A stretch of DNA of 64,000 nt from Hirschia maritima DSM 19733 (GTDB taxonomy: Bacteria > Pseudomonadota > Alphaproteobacteria > Caulobacterales > Hyphomonadaceae): positions 496,001 to 560,000 of the forward strand of contig NZ_KB899544.1 of NCBI RefSeq assembly GCF_000378345.1, given 5' to 3'. Of this stretch, positions 34,801 through 43,383 are shown one piece after another. A model generated the notes under the pieces. The model was given only the letters and a program-made list of their open reading frames with translations. It did no database searches and had not been told where the DNA came from. A program made the position numbers and the translations under genes. Position 1 is the first letter of the stretch. Each line of letters starts with the position of its first letter.

Positions 34801-35487
34801 TCAATTTAGTTTGGCGGCCGCTTCTTTTAAGATAGGGATATTTTCTTCCCATATTGGATTTAAACGCGCCTGAGAAATATTCAGCGTTGTTTTACTCGCC
34901 GTACTGGGAGAGCCGGAATTATAGGGTGGGGCCGGGTCGTATTCTAATCCGAGTTGAAGTGCCTTTGCATATTCCTCTCCGGCAAGTTCTGTCATAACAG
35001 TTAGAGCGAAATCTATTCCTGCTGTAACGCCTCCACCAGTAAACACGTTATCATCCCTGACCACGCGCTCATGCGTAGGAATAGCTCCAAAAAATTCGAG
35101 TGCATTGTGCCAGGCCCAGTGAGTTGTTGCTTTTTTCTCTTTTAAGAAGCCGGCTGCACCAAGAATTAGAGCTCCTGTGCAGACAGAAGTTACATATTGT
35201 GCGGTATTTCCCAGTCTTTTGACTTGCGCAATAAAGGCATCGTTATTTGCCATTTCCGTCGCTGCAAAACCGCCTGGTACACAGATCAAGTCACATGTGT
35301 CGATGGCATCCAGTTTCACTGTATTTGCAATTGTTAGGCAGTCAGTTTGAACATCGCCGCCATTGGGGCTAGCGATGATGGTTTCTGCATTGGGGGTACG
35401 AGACAGAAATTGAATTGGGCCCGTAAAATCTAGTTGGGTTGTGCCGTCATAAATTATGAAAACGATTTTGAATTTTTGAGTGGTCAT
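34801..35487 (-). CDS. inhA: DJ-1/PfpI family protein, isonitrile hydratase-like
   Basis: A 228-residue protein of the DJ-1/PfpI superfamily. The nucleophile cysteine lies in VTSVCTGALILGAAGFL, followed by KATTHWAWHNALEFFG and VFTGGGVTAGIDFAL. Length and motifs match Pseudomonas isonitrile hydratase InhA, which hydrates isonitriles to N-substituted formamides; the substrate here is not proven. The ATG at 35487 has AGGAGG upstream, so a longer frame to 35568 is rejected. It is divergent from a GlxA-type regulator, the arrangement known for inhA and its regulator. Confidence 0.85.
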   Translation of the reverse strand: MTTQKFKIVFIIYDGTTQLDFTGPIQFLSRTPNAETIIASPNGGDVQTDCLTIANTVKLDAIDTCDLICVPGGFAATEMANNDAFIAQVKRLGNTAQYVTSVCTGALILGAAGFLKEKKATTHWAWHNALEFFGAIPTHERVVRDDNVFTGGGVTAGIDFALTVMTELAGEEYAKALQLGLEYDPAPPYNSGSPSTASKTTLNISQARLNPIWEENIPILKEAAAKLN

Positions 35488-35577
35488 GAATTGTCCTCCT
35501 GTTGATGAAACCAACTTAGCGCTGTATATGTTTGGCTTAAATGACAATATTCCAGCATATAAGGACATTATCTCGTC

Positions 35578-36549
35578 ATGTCGTGCCGTGTTTCATTTCT
35601 AGTATTTTCAGACTTTCAAATTTTGGATGTTACAGGTCCGGTGGCGGTGTTTGAAACTGCCGGAAGAGTGTGCGCAAACGGTATTAAACAAACGGACCGG
35701 CAGTATGATTTGGAATTGGTTTCTCAGCATGGGGGGCTAATTAAAAGCTCATCAGGTATTCAACTGCAAACACGTCGATGGGATGAGGTGGAAGAGGATG
35801 TCTTAATTGTATCAGGTGGTCTTGGAACCCGGAGTGCAATTAAGGATAAAGCTTTATTGGAATGTATTCGAACTAAATTTAAAAAGCTCAATTCACTTTG
35901 CAGTGTGTGTAGCGGTTCTTTGATTTTGGCTGCATCAGGTGTGTTAGATGGAAAAACTGCGACAACACATTGGAGTGTAGCTCAATTATTTGAAAAGTAC
36001 TTTCCCAAAGTCAATTTGTTGCCAGACAAAATATACATTCGGGAAGACTCCATTTGGACATCGGCGGGAGTTACCGCAGGTATTGATCTAGCGCTAGCTT
36101 TGGTAAGTGAAGAATGGGGGGAGGAAATAGGCCGTGCCGTCGCGCAGGAATTGGTTGTGTATTACCATCGACCAGGTGGACAATCACAATTTTCACCCTT
36201 GCTGGATCTATCAATGAAAAGAGGTCGTTTCGAAGAGTTAGTGCGCTGGATTAGGGAAAACATTCACCTGGCCTTGAATGTCGAAATTTTGGCGGAACAA
36301 GAAGGAATGAGCCCCCGAAATTTTTCAAGATTGTTTAAAAAAGAAATGGGAACAACACCGGCTAAAGCTGTTGAAAGAATACGTATAGATATTGCGCGCG
36401 CCAACATAGAAGAGGGGCGTATGCATTTTGATCAGATTGCAAATTTGGTTGGTTATAGTGATGCAGACCACATGCGCAGATCATTTGTACGCGAAATTGG
36501 TATAGCGCCTCAAGCGCTACGCCAATTTGCAAAGCTCAATGCTAATTAA
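35578..36549 (+). CDS. GlxA family (DJ-1 + AraC HTH) transcriptional regulator
   Basis: A 323-residue regulator: N-terminal DJ-1/PfpI-like sensor domain (FSDFQILDVTGPVAVFETAG, CSVCSGSLILAASGVLDGKTATTHWS, TSAGVTAGIDLALALV) and a C-terminal AraC double HTH (about residues 225-320; LAEQEGMSPRNFSRLFKKEMGTTPAKAVERIRID, then IANLVGYSDADHMRRSFVREIGIAPQALR). It probably controls the divergent isonitrile-hydratase-like gene 90 bases away in response to a small molecule bound by the sensor domain. It overlaps the convergent arsM gene by four bases. Confidence 0.92.
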   Translation: MSCRVSFLVFSDFQILDVTGPVAVFETAGRVCANGIKQTDRQYDLELVSQHGGLIKSSSGIQLQTRRWDEVEEDVLIVSGGLGTRSAIKDKALLECIRTKFKKLNSLCSVCSGSLILAASGVLDGKTATTHWSVAQLFEKYFPKVNLLPDKIYIREDSIWTSAGVTAGIDLALALVSEEWGEEIGRAVAQELVVYYHRPGGQSQFSPLLDLSMKRGRFEELVRWIRENIHLALNVEILAEQEGMSPRNFSRLFKKEMGTTPAKAVERIRIDIARANIEEGRMHFDQIANLVGYSDADHMRRSFVREIGIAPQALRQFAKLNAN

Positions 36550-37619
36550 CAGCAACCTCCCACTGGGGCAGATGCGCTAGAAGTTGGTATTTTTTCAGAA
36601 GCGGTGGGCCCGAAGACATCCACCGCGGCGCAGCCTGGGAATGGGCCGAAATGAGTTTCACCTTTGCCAATAACATCAAAAAATTTGGCGAAACGCGTAT
36701 CCGTCAGCATTTTCAGGGTGTTGCGGCACACTGGGAAGACACGGCCAGCTTCAATTTGGTGTTCGACATCCAGATCGAAGATGCGTTCCATGCCTTGTGC
36801 TCCACCTTTGTAGATAACAGCTTGGCCATAATCCTCGCAGGATGTATCTAATCCTTCAAGTTTGATGAGGCGAGCAGTAACTGACGCGAATTTAATAGGG
36901 TTTAGCATTTCTTGGATTTGCGGGTGCAGGATTGCTAGAGGGCGGTGTTCAGCAATACGTGGATCGATAAAACCAGCTTGTTTGGCCATGCTTTGAAAGT
37001 CGTTCCAGTACAAAGCCCCTGACAGGCATTCGCCGTACAGGATGGGATCATTGATTAGTTCCTGTGGGACGCGTCGATCAGCATATACATCTGAAAAATA
37101 GAGTTCTCCACCAGGCTTTAGTAGTTTATGAGCCGCTTTAAAAACAGCTGGTTTGTCTGTGCAAAGGTTTATGACGCAATTTGAGATAATTAGGTCAAAA
37201 CTTTCTGGCTCAAGATCCAATTCTTCTAACTTCTCGAGATATCCTTCAAGGAAGCGCGTGTTTGGTTTGTCGTATCCAAATTGTTCTGCATGCCATTGCT
37301 CGTGACTACGAGCGATCTCTAATTGTTCAGCTGTCATATCGACACCTGTGACTGAACCGTTGGGGCCAACCAATTTAGCCAACGCAAATACATCACGTCC
37401 TGCACCAGAACCAAGGTCTAATACTTTGAGCCCATCTAATTCTGAGGGGATCACAATTCCACAGCCATAATACCGAGCTGATACGTCATCATGAACTGCG
37501 CCGAGTGCCTTGCGGATATGTAGTGGCGGTGCTGCTTCAGTGCAGCATGCATCTGTTTTTAAATCAGATGAGCCTTGTAAAGTTTGTCCGTAATAGTCTT
37601 TTACCTGATCTTGTTTCAT
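36546..37619 (-). CDS. arsM: Arsenite S-adenosylmethionine methyltransferase ArsM
   Basis: A 357-residue methyltransferase. It begins MKQDQVKDYYGQTLQ and has Cys25-Cys26 and Cys53 (ARYYGCGIVIP), the SAM-binding motif KVLDLGSGAGRDVFALA, and two further conserved cysteines in LIISNCVINLC and LYGECLSGALYW, the As(III)-binding positions of ArsM. The ~100-residue C-terminal region ends in Gly-Gly-Cys-Cys. It methylates arsenite to volatile or less toxic methylated arsenicals. No arsR, arsB or arsC is adjacent. ATG 37619 has GAGAT upstream; a longer frame to 37691 is not supported. Confidence 0.93.
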   Translation of the reverse strand: MKQDQVKDYYGQTLQGSSDLKTDACCTEAAPPLHIRKALGAVHDDVSARYYGCGIVIPSELDGLKVLDLGSGAGRDVFALAKLVGPNGSVTGVDMTAEQLEIARSHEQWHAEQFGYDKPNTRFLEGYLEKLEELDLEPESFDLIISNCVINLCTDKPAVFKAAHKLLKPGGELYFSDVYADRRVPQELINDPILYGECLSGALYWNDFQSMAKQAGFIDPRIAEHRPLAILHPQIQEMLNPIKFASVTARLIKLEGLDTSCEDYGQAVIYKGGAQGMERIFDLDVEHQIEAGRVFPVCRNTLKMLTDTRFAKFFDVIGKGETHFGPFPGCAAVDVFGPTASEKIPTSSASAPVGGCC

Positions 37620-37959
37620 AGGTATCTCGCAAGTGTGGGCATTAGCGTTTAGCTTTAGAATGGTTTTTACTTTTACACAGTGAAACGTCAATAAAACACT
37701 TTATGAGATGACGCGCTTGTTATCTCTAATTATCTGAATTTGAATGTTGTCACTATGCATTCAGCTTTGTTGTGGTATAGAAAACCAAAAATTGCTGCAT
37801 GTGCGAGATAAGCGGCTAGGGAAAATGACCTTCAGGCTTTGAATATCGTGGTGTGCGTAACCATATGAGTTATGATATGCCATTGCTTAAATTGGGTGTA
37901 GAGCCTCATTTTAGCTAGTATTCAGACTGATATAAGTCGATGAGAGAGGTTTAATTGGA

Positions 37960-38319
37960 ATGTTTCTGACAATGTTGAGAGCGAAACTACACCGCGCAAC
38001 AGTGACTCAGTGCGACCTTCATTATGAAGGTTCCATATCGATAGACAAAGATTTGCTAGAGGCTTCGGGTATTCTTGTGAATGAACGTGTAGACATTTGG
38101 AATATTACAAATGGTGCTCGTCTTTCAACCTATGCTATCGAAGCTCCACGCGGCTCTAAGACCTTTGGTGTGAACGGCGCAGCCGCTCGCCATTTCCAAC
38201 TGGGTGATCGTATCATCATCGCGACTTTTGCTCAGATCGAAGAAGAGAAAGCGCGTCAGCACGCACCAACAGTGGTGATGCTTGATGAGAATAACGATAT
38301 TGTCCCGCACGTCGCTTAG
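37960..38319 (+). CDS. panD: Aspartate 1-decarboxylase
   Basis: A 119-residue pyruvoyl enzyme. [34 protein letters not shown] contains the self-cleavage site Gly24-Ser25 (Y-E-G-S), where the pyruvoyl cofactor forms; [13 protein letters not shown]-type ([21 protein letters not shown]) and the Thr/Tyr active-site context follow. It converts L-aspartate to beta-alanine for pantothenate and CoA synthesis in the cytoplasm. Length is normal (E. coli 126). A 42-residue ORF begins two bases after its stop. No panM maturation factor is needed in most non-enteric bacteria. Confidence 0.96.
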   Translation: MFLTMLRAKLHRATVTQCDLHYEGSISIDKDLLEASGILVNERVDIWNITNGARLSTYAIEAPRGSKTFGVNGAAARHFQLGDRIIIATFAQIEEEKARQHAPTVVMLDENNDIVPHVA

Positions 38320-38321
38320 AC

Positions 38322-38450
38322 GTGAAGAACACCAAGCAAAAATCTCGGCTTCCTTTTTATAGGCGAGGTCGACCTTTGATCCAGATACTGGCTGCCATTA
38401 TTGTTGTGGCAGCCTTTATTATTTGGGATCAATTTTTCAAGACATTATAA
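38322..38450 (+). CDS. Small membrane protein, 42 aa, coupled to panD
   Basis: A short ORF starting at GTG 38322, two bases after the panD stop, so it could be translated by reinitiation. The product has a strongly basic N-terminus (KNTKQKSRLPFYRRGRP), one hydrophobic helix (LIQILAAIIVVAAFIIW) and a short tail DQFFKTL, an ideal Nin-Cout positive-inside single-pass peptide. There is no clear ribosome binding site. The hydrophobic stretch overlaps a perfect 8-bp hairpin (38390-38424) that could instead be the panD terminator. Coding status is therefore plausible, not certain. Confidence 0.5.
   Translation: MKNTKQKSRLPFYRRGRPLIQILAAIIVVAAFIIWDQFFKTL
38390..38424 (+). terminator. Hairpin, possible panD terminator (overlaps small ORF)
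   Basis: GGCTGCCA-(TTATTGTTG)-TGGCAGCC is a perfect 8-bp stem followed by TTTATTATTT. It may be a Rho-independent terminator or a by-product of alternating Ala/Ile/Val codons in the overlapping small ORF. Confidence 0.45.
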
Positions 38451-38674
38451 TATTCACTAAATAATAGTAGGAAAAAAATACCTACTGTATGGTTAATATT
38501 TGATTGAGTTTTGTTATTGTTATTTTGAGAAACCAACTTTTTAGTATTGTTTGGTTAATGCTCAAGTAAGAGTTGTTAACAATGTAGTTGTGTTTAAGTA
38601 TTTGTATTTATGATACACATTTTTCTACTAAAAATATAAAATTATCTGGTGATGTTAAGTAGAAAAGGGGGCTT

Positions 38675-39694
38675 ATGGTGAATCCATATAGTCGTTTCTT
38701 AGTGGTGTCGAACGCAGCTTCAGCTGCAATTGTTCTGACGCTTGTGGGTTTTATATCAGGTCCTGCATTTAATGCGTATAGTACGGCTGGTTTTGAAGCG
38801 GAGTATGCCCCGTTTGTTGCGGCCGGTGCTGCACTTGTAACTTCTATAGTTGTTTGGCTCGCTTTGACGGATGCAATCTTACCATTCTTTTTTCGGTATA
38901 CGCCTATTCGTAAACTGATTTTAGGTAAGCATTACATGGAAGGAACTTGGATCCAGGCTGAAAAGCATGAGGGATCTCCTCGTATGGCTGTTATTGAAAT
39001 CCAACCTGCAGGTAAGAGTTTTCATTTCACAGGGTATGCGGTTGATGAAAATTTGGAAGTGCAATCTAATGCTGTGATGGAGTTTTCCAAATTCGATTGG
39101 CCGTTCATGACCTACAAATTCCGCAACTCGCTTGCAGATACTGCAGATGATGGACGAGAGGGCGTAGGAGAAATTCACTTTGAAGCCAATAGGCATGCGC
39201 CGCGTTCATACAATGGGTTTGTTCAGACTGTGAATAGTTTAGGGCGCACTAAAATTGAAGGTGTGAGGCTCAATAAGGGACGTGAAATTCGTGACTTGCG
39301 TTCTTTAGAATACAGAGCGGATGTAATCGATAAATATTGGGGATTGTTCTTTGAGCGTGGAAATCGCAAATCTCGCATGAGAAGCAAAGCTGTTGGAACG
39401 TTTGATAACACACCATTTGTTGATACAGCTCCTCCAGCTAAAACAATCGTAACGAATGAGTATGTTCAACAGAGTTCATACCAAAAAAGTGCGGAAACAC
39501 CGGTAGCTGAAGATGTGAGAGAAGAGAGACGCGTATCTCAAAACTCTTCTAACGAGCATGGCCCTGTCGTTCCTCGTCGGCGTGTTTCTGATTGGAATAA
39601 ATCAGAAGAAAAACTGGAATTTACAGATCTAGATGACTTTCTAGACGAACCATTGCTAGATGAGCCAGAAGCAAAATCGGCAAATGCGAAGTAA
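38675..39694 (+). CDS. Two-TM membrane protein with beta-rich domain, S-2TMbeta-like layout
   Basis: A 339-residue protein I do not recognise by name. Two transmembrane helices (about residues 10-30 and 45-70) are followed by a beta-rich domain from RKLILGKHYMEGTW to about residue 200, with the spaced pattern G-x-W ... MAVIEIQ ... FHFTGYAVDE ... GEIHFEANRHAPRSYNGFVQT ... TKIEGVRL. A charged, probably disordered tail follows (about 245-339, very acidic at the end). The layout (2 TM then a beta barrel with a G-x-W start and repeated strand pairs) resembles 2TM-beta effectors such as Cap15, but no cyclase or other defence gene is nearby. Confidence 0.65.
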   Translation: MVNPYSRFLVVSNAASAAIVLTLVGFISGPAFNAYSTAGFEAEYAPFVAAGAALVTSIVVWLALTDAILPFFFRYTPIRKLILGKHYMEGTWIQAEKHEGSPRMAVIEIQPAGKSFHFTGYAVDENLEVQSNAVMEFSKFDWPFMTYKFRNSLADTADDGREGVGEIHFEANRHAPRSYNGFVQTVNSLGRTKIEGVRLNKGREIRDLRSLEYRADVIDKYWGLFFERGNRKSRMRSKAVGTFDNTPFVDTAPPAKTIVTNEYVQQSSYQKSAETPVAEDVREERRVSQNSSNEHGPVVPRRRVSDWNKSEEKLEFTDLDDFLDEPLLDEPEAKSANAK

Positions 39695-39708
39695 TTACCG
39701 ATAAAAAG

Positions 39709-39738
39709 AAAAGGCCTCTATTTACAGAGGCCTTTTTT
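39709..39738. terminator. Bidirectional Rho-independent terminator
   Basis: AAAAGGCCTCT-(ATTTAC)-AGAGGCCTTTTTT has a perfect stem with an A run on one side and a T run on the other. It serves both the 38675 gene (plus) and the SIMPL gene (minus). Confidence 0.92.
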
Positions 39739-39746
39739 ATTTTGTT

Positions 39747-40523
39747 TTACTTTTTCACCAATTCAAATTGAACATTCATTGTTGAAGAGTATGACACTTC
39801 TCCAGCTGCAATTGGCGTGCTTGCCGAGTCCGCCATTTCCATGCGTGCCATCATAACTGGCTGAGGGCCAGGAGAGTAATTGCCTGACTCGTTCATAGAA
39901 ATAATCCTGGCTACTTTGTATCCAGCTGCATCTGCATAGAGCTCTGCTTTGCTCAACGCATCTTTTACAGCTGCTTTTCTAGCGGATTTTAGCGCTTCTG
40001 AGCTGTCGTCAAGTCCGAATGAAATTGAATTGATTGTATTCCCACCGGCATTCACAACGGCATCCAGAATTGATCCCAATGAATTGATTTCTCTGACAGT
40101 AATGCCAACTGTGTTAGACGCTTGATAGCCGATGAGTTTGGGTGGGCCATTTTTGCGGGAGCTGTAATCGTAACGAGGACTGAGTGAAATATTGCCTGTC
40201 TGCATGTCTTTGTTTTCAATCCCTGCTTTCTTCAAGGCATTGAAAACACCATTCATAAGATTTGCTTGTTTTTTCATGGTGTCAGCCGCGGTTTCAGCTT
40301 CGACATTTACCCCCAAAGAGATTGTTGCAATGTCGGGTGCCACTTCAATTTTTCCATGACCGGTGAGGTTTAAGGTGGTCTCTTGTTGGATTGTAGGCAT
40401 TGTTTGCTGGGAGGCTCCCGATTGCGCTTGTGCATGCAAAGGAAGAGATGTGCATGCCGTTGATAAAATGGCAGCAGATAAGACTGTTGCGAATTTAGAT
40501 TTAGGTTTCAATTTCCGAGTCAT
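39747..40523 (-). CDS. SIMPL domain (DUF541) secreted protein
   Basis: A 258-residue exported protein with a basic signal peptide and the DUF541/SIMPL domain: LNLTGHGKIEVAPDIATISLGVNVEAETAADTMKKQ, NAGGNTINSISFGLDDSS, then a C-terminal region AELYADAAGYKVARIISMNES. SIMPL proteins are periplasmic or outer-membrane-associated; in E. coli YggE is linked to oxidative-stress protection, but the molecular function is unclear. The start at 40523 has GGGAAG five bases upstream. Confidence 0.92.
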   Translation of the reverse strand: MTRKLKPKSKFATVLSAAILSTACTSLPLHAQAQSGASQQTMPTIQQETTLNLTGHGKIEVAPDIATISLGVNVEAETAADTMKKQANLMNGVFNALKKAGIENKDMQTGNISLSPRYDYSSRKNGPPKLIGYQASNTVGITVREINSLGSILDAVVNAGGNTINSISFGLDDSSEALKSARKAAVKDALSKAELYADAAGYKVARIISMNESGNYSPGPQPVMMARMEMADSASTPIAAGEVSYSSTMNVQFELVKK

Positions 40524-40724
40524 GAATGCTTCCCATTCCCATGTATGTCGAATTTTTAGATGTGATTGTATGAGTCTTTGCGGCAAGCTTAAGGCGGAAG
40601 ATGTGATTGATAAACGTGCTCAGAGAAATGATTGCTTTGTTTAAATTCAAAGAAATGTGGATTTCACAAATTTTGGGGCTTCACGAATGGTTCAAAATGA
40701 GTAATGTGCGCGTTCCGTCTTTGG

Positions 40725-40801
40725 GGGCCTGTAGCTCAGTTGGTTAGAGCAAACCGCTCATAACGGTTGGGTCGGGGGTTCGATTCCCTCCGGGCCTACC
40801 A
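40725..40801 (+). tRNA. tRNA with CAU anticodon, probably tRNA-Ile2 (lysidine-modified)
   Basis: A 77-nt tRNA cloverleaf with encoded CCA: acceptor GGGCCTG/CGGGCCT (G1-U72 wobble), D arm TAGCTCAGTTGGTTAGAGC, anticodon stem AACCG/CGGTT with loop CTCATAA (anticodon CAT), T arm GGGGG-TTCGATT-CCCTC, discriminator A73. The GGGCCTGTAGCTCAG start is typical of alphaproteobacterial isoleucine tRNAs, so I favour Ile2, whose C34 is converted to lysidine by TilS to read AUA, over elongator Met. It lies between SIMPL and the glycine-zipper lipoprotein. Confidence 0.95.
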
Positions 40802-40961
40802 AAGGCGACTTTCCAAATTATGTTAAGCGGGCATTATTCCATACTATTGATGTTCAAATTGTGTTGATGATGAAATGCTGAAAAGTCATTTGCTAAATTG
40901 AAAGCGTAACGTTCTGGTCACGCTTCCAATTCATTGATAGGGGGGGCAATTGACGCGACCG

Positions 40962-41345
40962 CTATCCGACGACCTGATGTCCGCGGCCAGCCATGCATTC
41001 GACAACAATTTGTTTTCGTTCTCCTCTTGCTTCAACGGATCCTTCGATTGCTCCACCTATGGCTCCTGCGACAGCACCACCAATGGCACCTTCTGTGTCG
41101 GATACATCACCATCCGCTAATCCAACCACAGCTCCCAAGGCGGCACCTATCATCATGCTTTGTTGAGTATCATCGTTTAGATAACTTCGCTCCTCTGCGA
41201 GAGTTTGACATTGTGATAAATCTGTTGCGTAGGAAGCTGTTTTGGCACCATCAACTATCGGTTCATAATTTGCGCCGCTATTCGTTGCGCATGCTGAAAT
41301 CATTACTAAAGTGAATGTGGATGGGATTAAAAAAGTATATCTCAT
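40962..41345 (-). CDS. Glycine-zipper lipoprotein
   Basis: A 127-residue protein with a lipoprotein signal peptide ending ISA-C19 and a central glycine-zipper segment (MMIGAALGAVVGLADGDVSDTEGAIGGAVAGAIGGAIEGSV) of two hydrophobic stretches with small-xxx-small spacing, followed by a conserved ECMAGRGHQVVG ending. It resembles YMGG/17-kDa-antigen-like outer-membrane lipoproteins whose zippers insert in or span membranes. The function is unknown. Confidence 0.8.
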   Translation of the reverse strand: MRYTFLIPSTFTLVMISACATNSGANYEPIVDGAKTASYATDLSQCQTLAEERSYLNDDTQQSMMIGAALGAVVGLADGDVSDTEGAIGGAVAGAIGGAIEGSVEARGERKQIVVECMAGRGHQVVG

Positions 41346-41387
41346 GAGAGTGTTTCCGTTTGTTTTATTTCAATTTTTAGGTGATGT

Positions 41388-43280
41388 TTAGAAGGCGTAT
41401 CGGAGGCTGATGCTGCCAGTATCGTCGTCTTCAAGATCGCTCGCTTCGTTCACAGTGTATCGCGCATCTACGACTAATCGTTTTGCGATCTCTGCTTCTA
41501 AACCGATATTGAAATTGAAATGGTCTTCGCGGGCCGCTTGAAGCGAACGTGATACTCTGTTGGCAGTGTTGTCGATGAGTTGTGATTGAACGTTATAAGT
41601 ATCGTCGCCCAGCTGACGTGTGTAGTTGATTTGTCCAAAAGGACGAATTGTGAAGTTTCCCTCGAAAAGATTTGCCTTCGGACCTTTTGCACCGAATTCA
41701 AGTGCGACGGAGTGGGTATCTAAATCTTGTTTTTCAAATCGGAGATTTAATCCGTTGGCACCTGTTTCTGAATACCCATCGACAGAGATATCAGCCATCG
41801 AAGCAACTAAGCCAGTATTTAGTTCTATCACGTCGAAATCGAAGTTTTTGCGAGCAGCAATTTCTAAATGCCAGAACTGAGCTTCTGTTTCTCCGTTCGA
41901 GGATAAAAAGGGGACTCCGGTCGACCGAGAAATACCGTCAATTTCATGACCACCTTTTGTAGCTTTGACGCTCAAGTCAGTATTAAAAGCCTCAGTAGCT
42001 GCATATAATGAGAAACCGCCTCCTTTAATTTCATAGCGTCCGCCATCCGCGAATTTGTTTGTTACATCTCCAACACTTAAAGCGGCACCGACAATCAGAT
42101 TGTCGAATACACGTCCTTCCATACCGAGAATTGCGCCATCATGAGTCAGACTGGTGCGTGGGCTTTCTCCTTGTCCTTCTAATTTGGCTGCACCATAAAT
42201 GGGGCGCGTGTAGGCAGAAAACTGCTTATTGAAGGATAGGAATTGACCAGGCTTTATATCGCGTTGGAATGTTTCTATTTGATATTGGAGAATCTTAGGC
42301 ATGCGTCCTGTCTGCAGAGAAGCTTCTCCATTTGCACCGGACAATGTCGCCTGCCACCATTTTGCTTCGATGGCGTGCCCGGCTTCTGTAAAATGAAGGT
42401 CGTCAAGAAACAGATATTTGTTTTGTCCGGCTTTATCGGGGGCGCAGAGAACACCATTTTCGTCGTAACAAGCTGTATTGGTGTTTGAGAAACCCAGCTT
42501 GTCTGCATTTGTGACGATGTAGTTGATCATGTCTGTGTATTTTTGAGTGACAATGTTCACATCATCGGGAATATCCAATTGAGATATTGCAGTTGCAATC
42601 ATCGCATTTGTATCTGCCATTAGAGCGGACATGACAGCGCGTGTTTCTGCATCATCCGCAAATTCTGGAGCGTACTGAATTGGTTGCACCTCAGATAAGA
42701 TGATGGTTTTTGCGCCTGCTTCGATTAATACGTCAATATTCGAAACCGTTGCGCTGAGAAGATCAGCTTGGATCTCATGCGCTGGGTCATCGATTTCAAG
42801 ACGGTCTAGAAAGTCATTTGCTCCGGCCAGAGCAAAGAAAATGTCTCTGTTGCCGATGGCTAAATCACCATTGTCTACTAGAGATTTAAAGAATTGAGTT
42901 TGAACTTGTACCCCTGTGTCAATGCCATATTCTTGTAGGTCTCCAGCTTCTGTCATATGTGCACCGGAAATGGCAAAATTGATATTTTCACTGTCTCGAT
43001 CGGGGTCGGAAATGATATCAACATCTCGTCCCAGCATTTCTGCCCAAATCAGCCCATTGGATTCACGTTGATATCCATTGTTTGAAGAATAGGGACTGTG
43101 ATCTTCACCGCGTTCCCCCACAATGGCGCTCCAGTTACCTTGTCCTGTAGCGCTATCTCCAAAAAAATAATAATTGCCTTCTGATGATTGGGCATTTGCG
43201 TTGAAAGTTGCACCAGAAATTAGGGTAGAAGCGAGGGTTAACACGCGCACACTTGCACGTGTTTTGAGAAAGAAAGGCAT
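41388..43280 (-). CDS. Autotransporter esterase, GDSL/SGNH passenger
   Basis: A 630-residue type V autotransporter. Signal peptide ends near NANA30. The passenger is a GDSL lipase: YYFFGDSATGQGNW (Ser43), FALAGANDFLDRL (block III Asn) and LDDLHFTEAGHAIEA (Asp and His of block V). The C-terminal ~270 residues form a beta-barrel domain (alternating strands; ends ISLRYAF with a terminal Phe). The esterase is probably surface-displayed, cleaving lipid esters or acetyl groups. AGGAG precedes the ATG. It is in line with the upstream GlxA-type regulator on the same strand, about 100 bases away. Confidence 0.9.
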   Translation of the reverse strand: MPFFLKTRASVRVLTLASTLISGATFNANAQSSEGNYYFFGDSATGQGNWSAIVGERGEDHSPYSSNNGYQRESNGLIWAEMLGRDVDIISDPDRDSENINFAISGAHMTEAGDLQEYGIDTGVQVQTQFFKSLVDNGDLAIGNRDIFFALAGANDFLDRLEIDDPAHEIQADLLSATVSNIDVLIEAGAKTIILSEVQPIQYAPEFADDAETRAVMSALMADTNAMIATAISQLDIPDDVNIVTQKYTDMINYIVTNADKLGFSNTNTACYDENGVLCAPDKAGQNKYLFLDDLHFTEAGHAIEAKWWQATLSGANGEASLQTGRMPKILQYQIETFQRDIKPGQFLSFNKQFSAYTRPIYGAAKLEGQGESPRTSLTHDGAILGMEGRVFDNLIVGAALSVGDVTNKFADGGRYEIKGGGFSLYAATEAFNTDLSVKATKGGHEIDGISRSTGVPFLSSNGETEAQFWHLEIAARKNFDFDVIELNTGLVASMADISVDGYSETGANGLNLRFEKQDLDTHSVALEFGAKGPKANLFEGNFTIRPFGQINYTRQLGDDTYNVQSQLIDNTANRVSRSLQAAREDHFNFNIGLEAEIAKRLVVDARYTVNEASDLEDDDTGSISLRYAF

Positions 43281-43383
43281 AATACTCTCCTGTTCAGCCT
43301 TTTAGGCTGTGGCCAAATTTTGAATTGTTTTGAGAATTTTCAGCTTGCGAACATAGCTGGCAGAATTAGGGTTTTAAGGTCAT

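Noticed and set aside
40725-40801. tRNA gene as a possible integration site
   Set aside because: No integrase, direct repeat of the tRNA 3' end or mobile gene is seen nearby.
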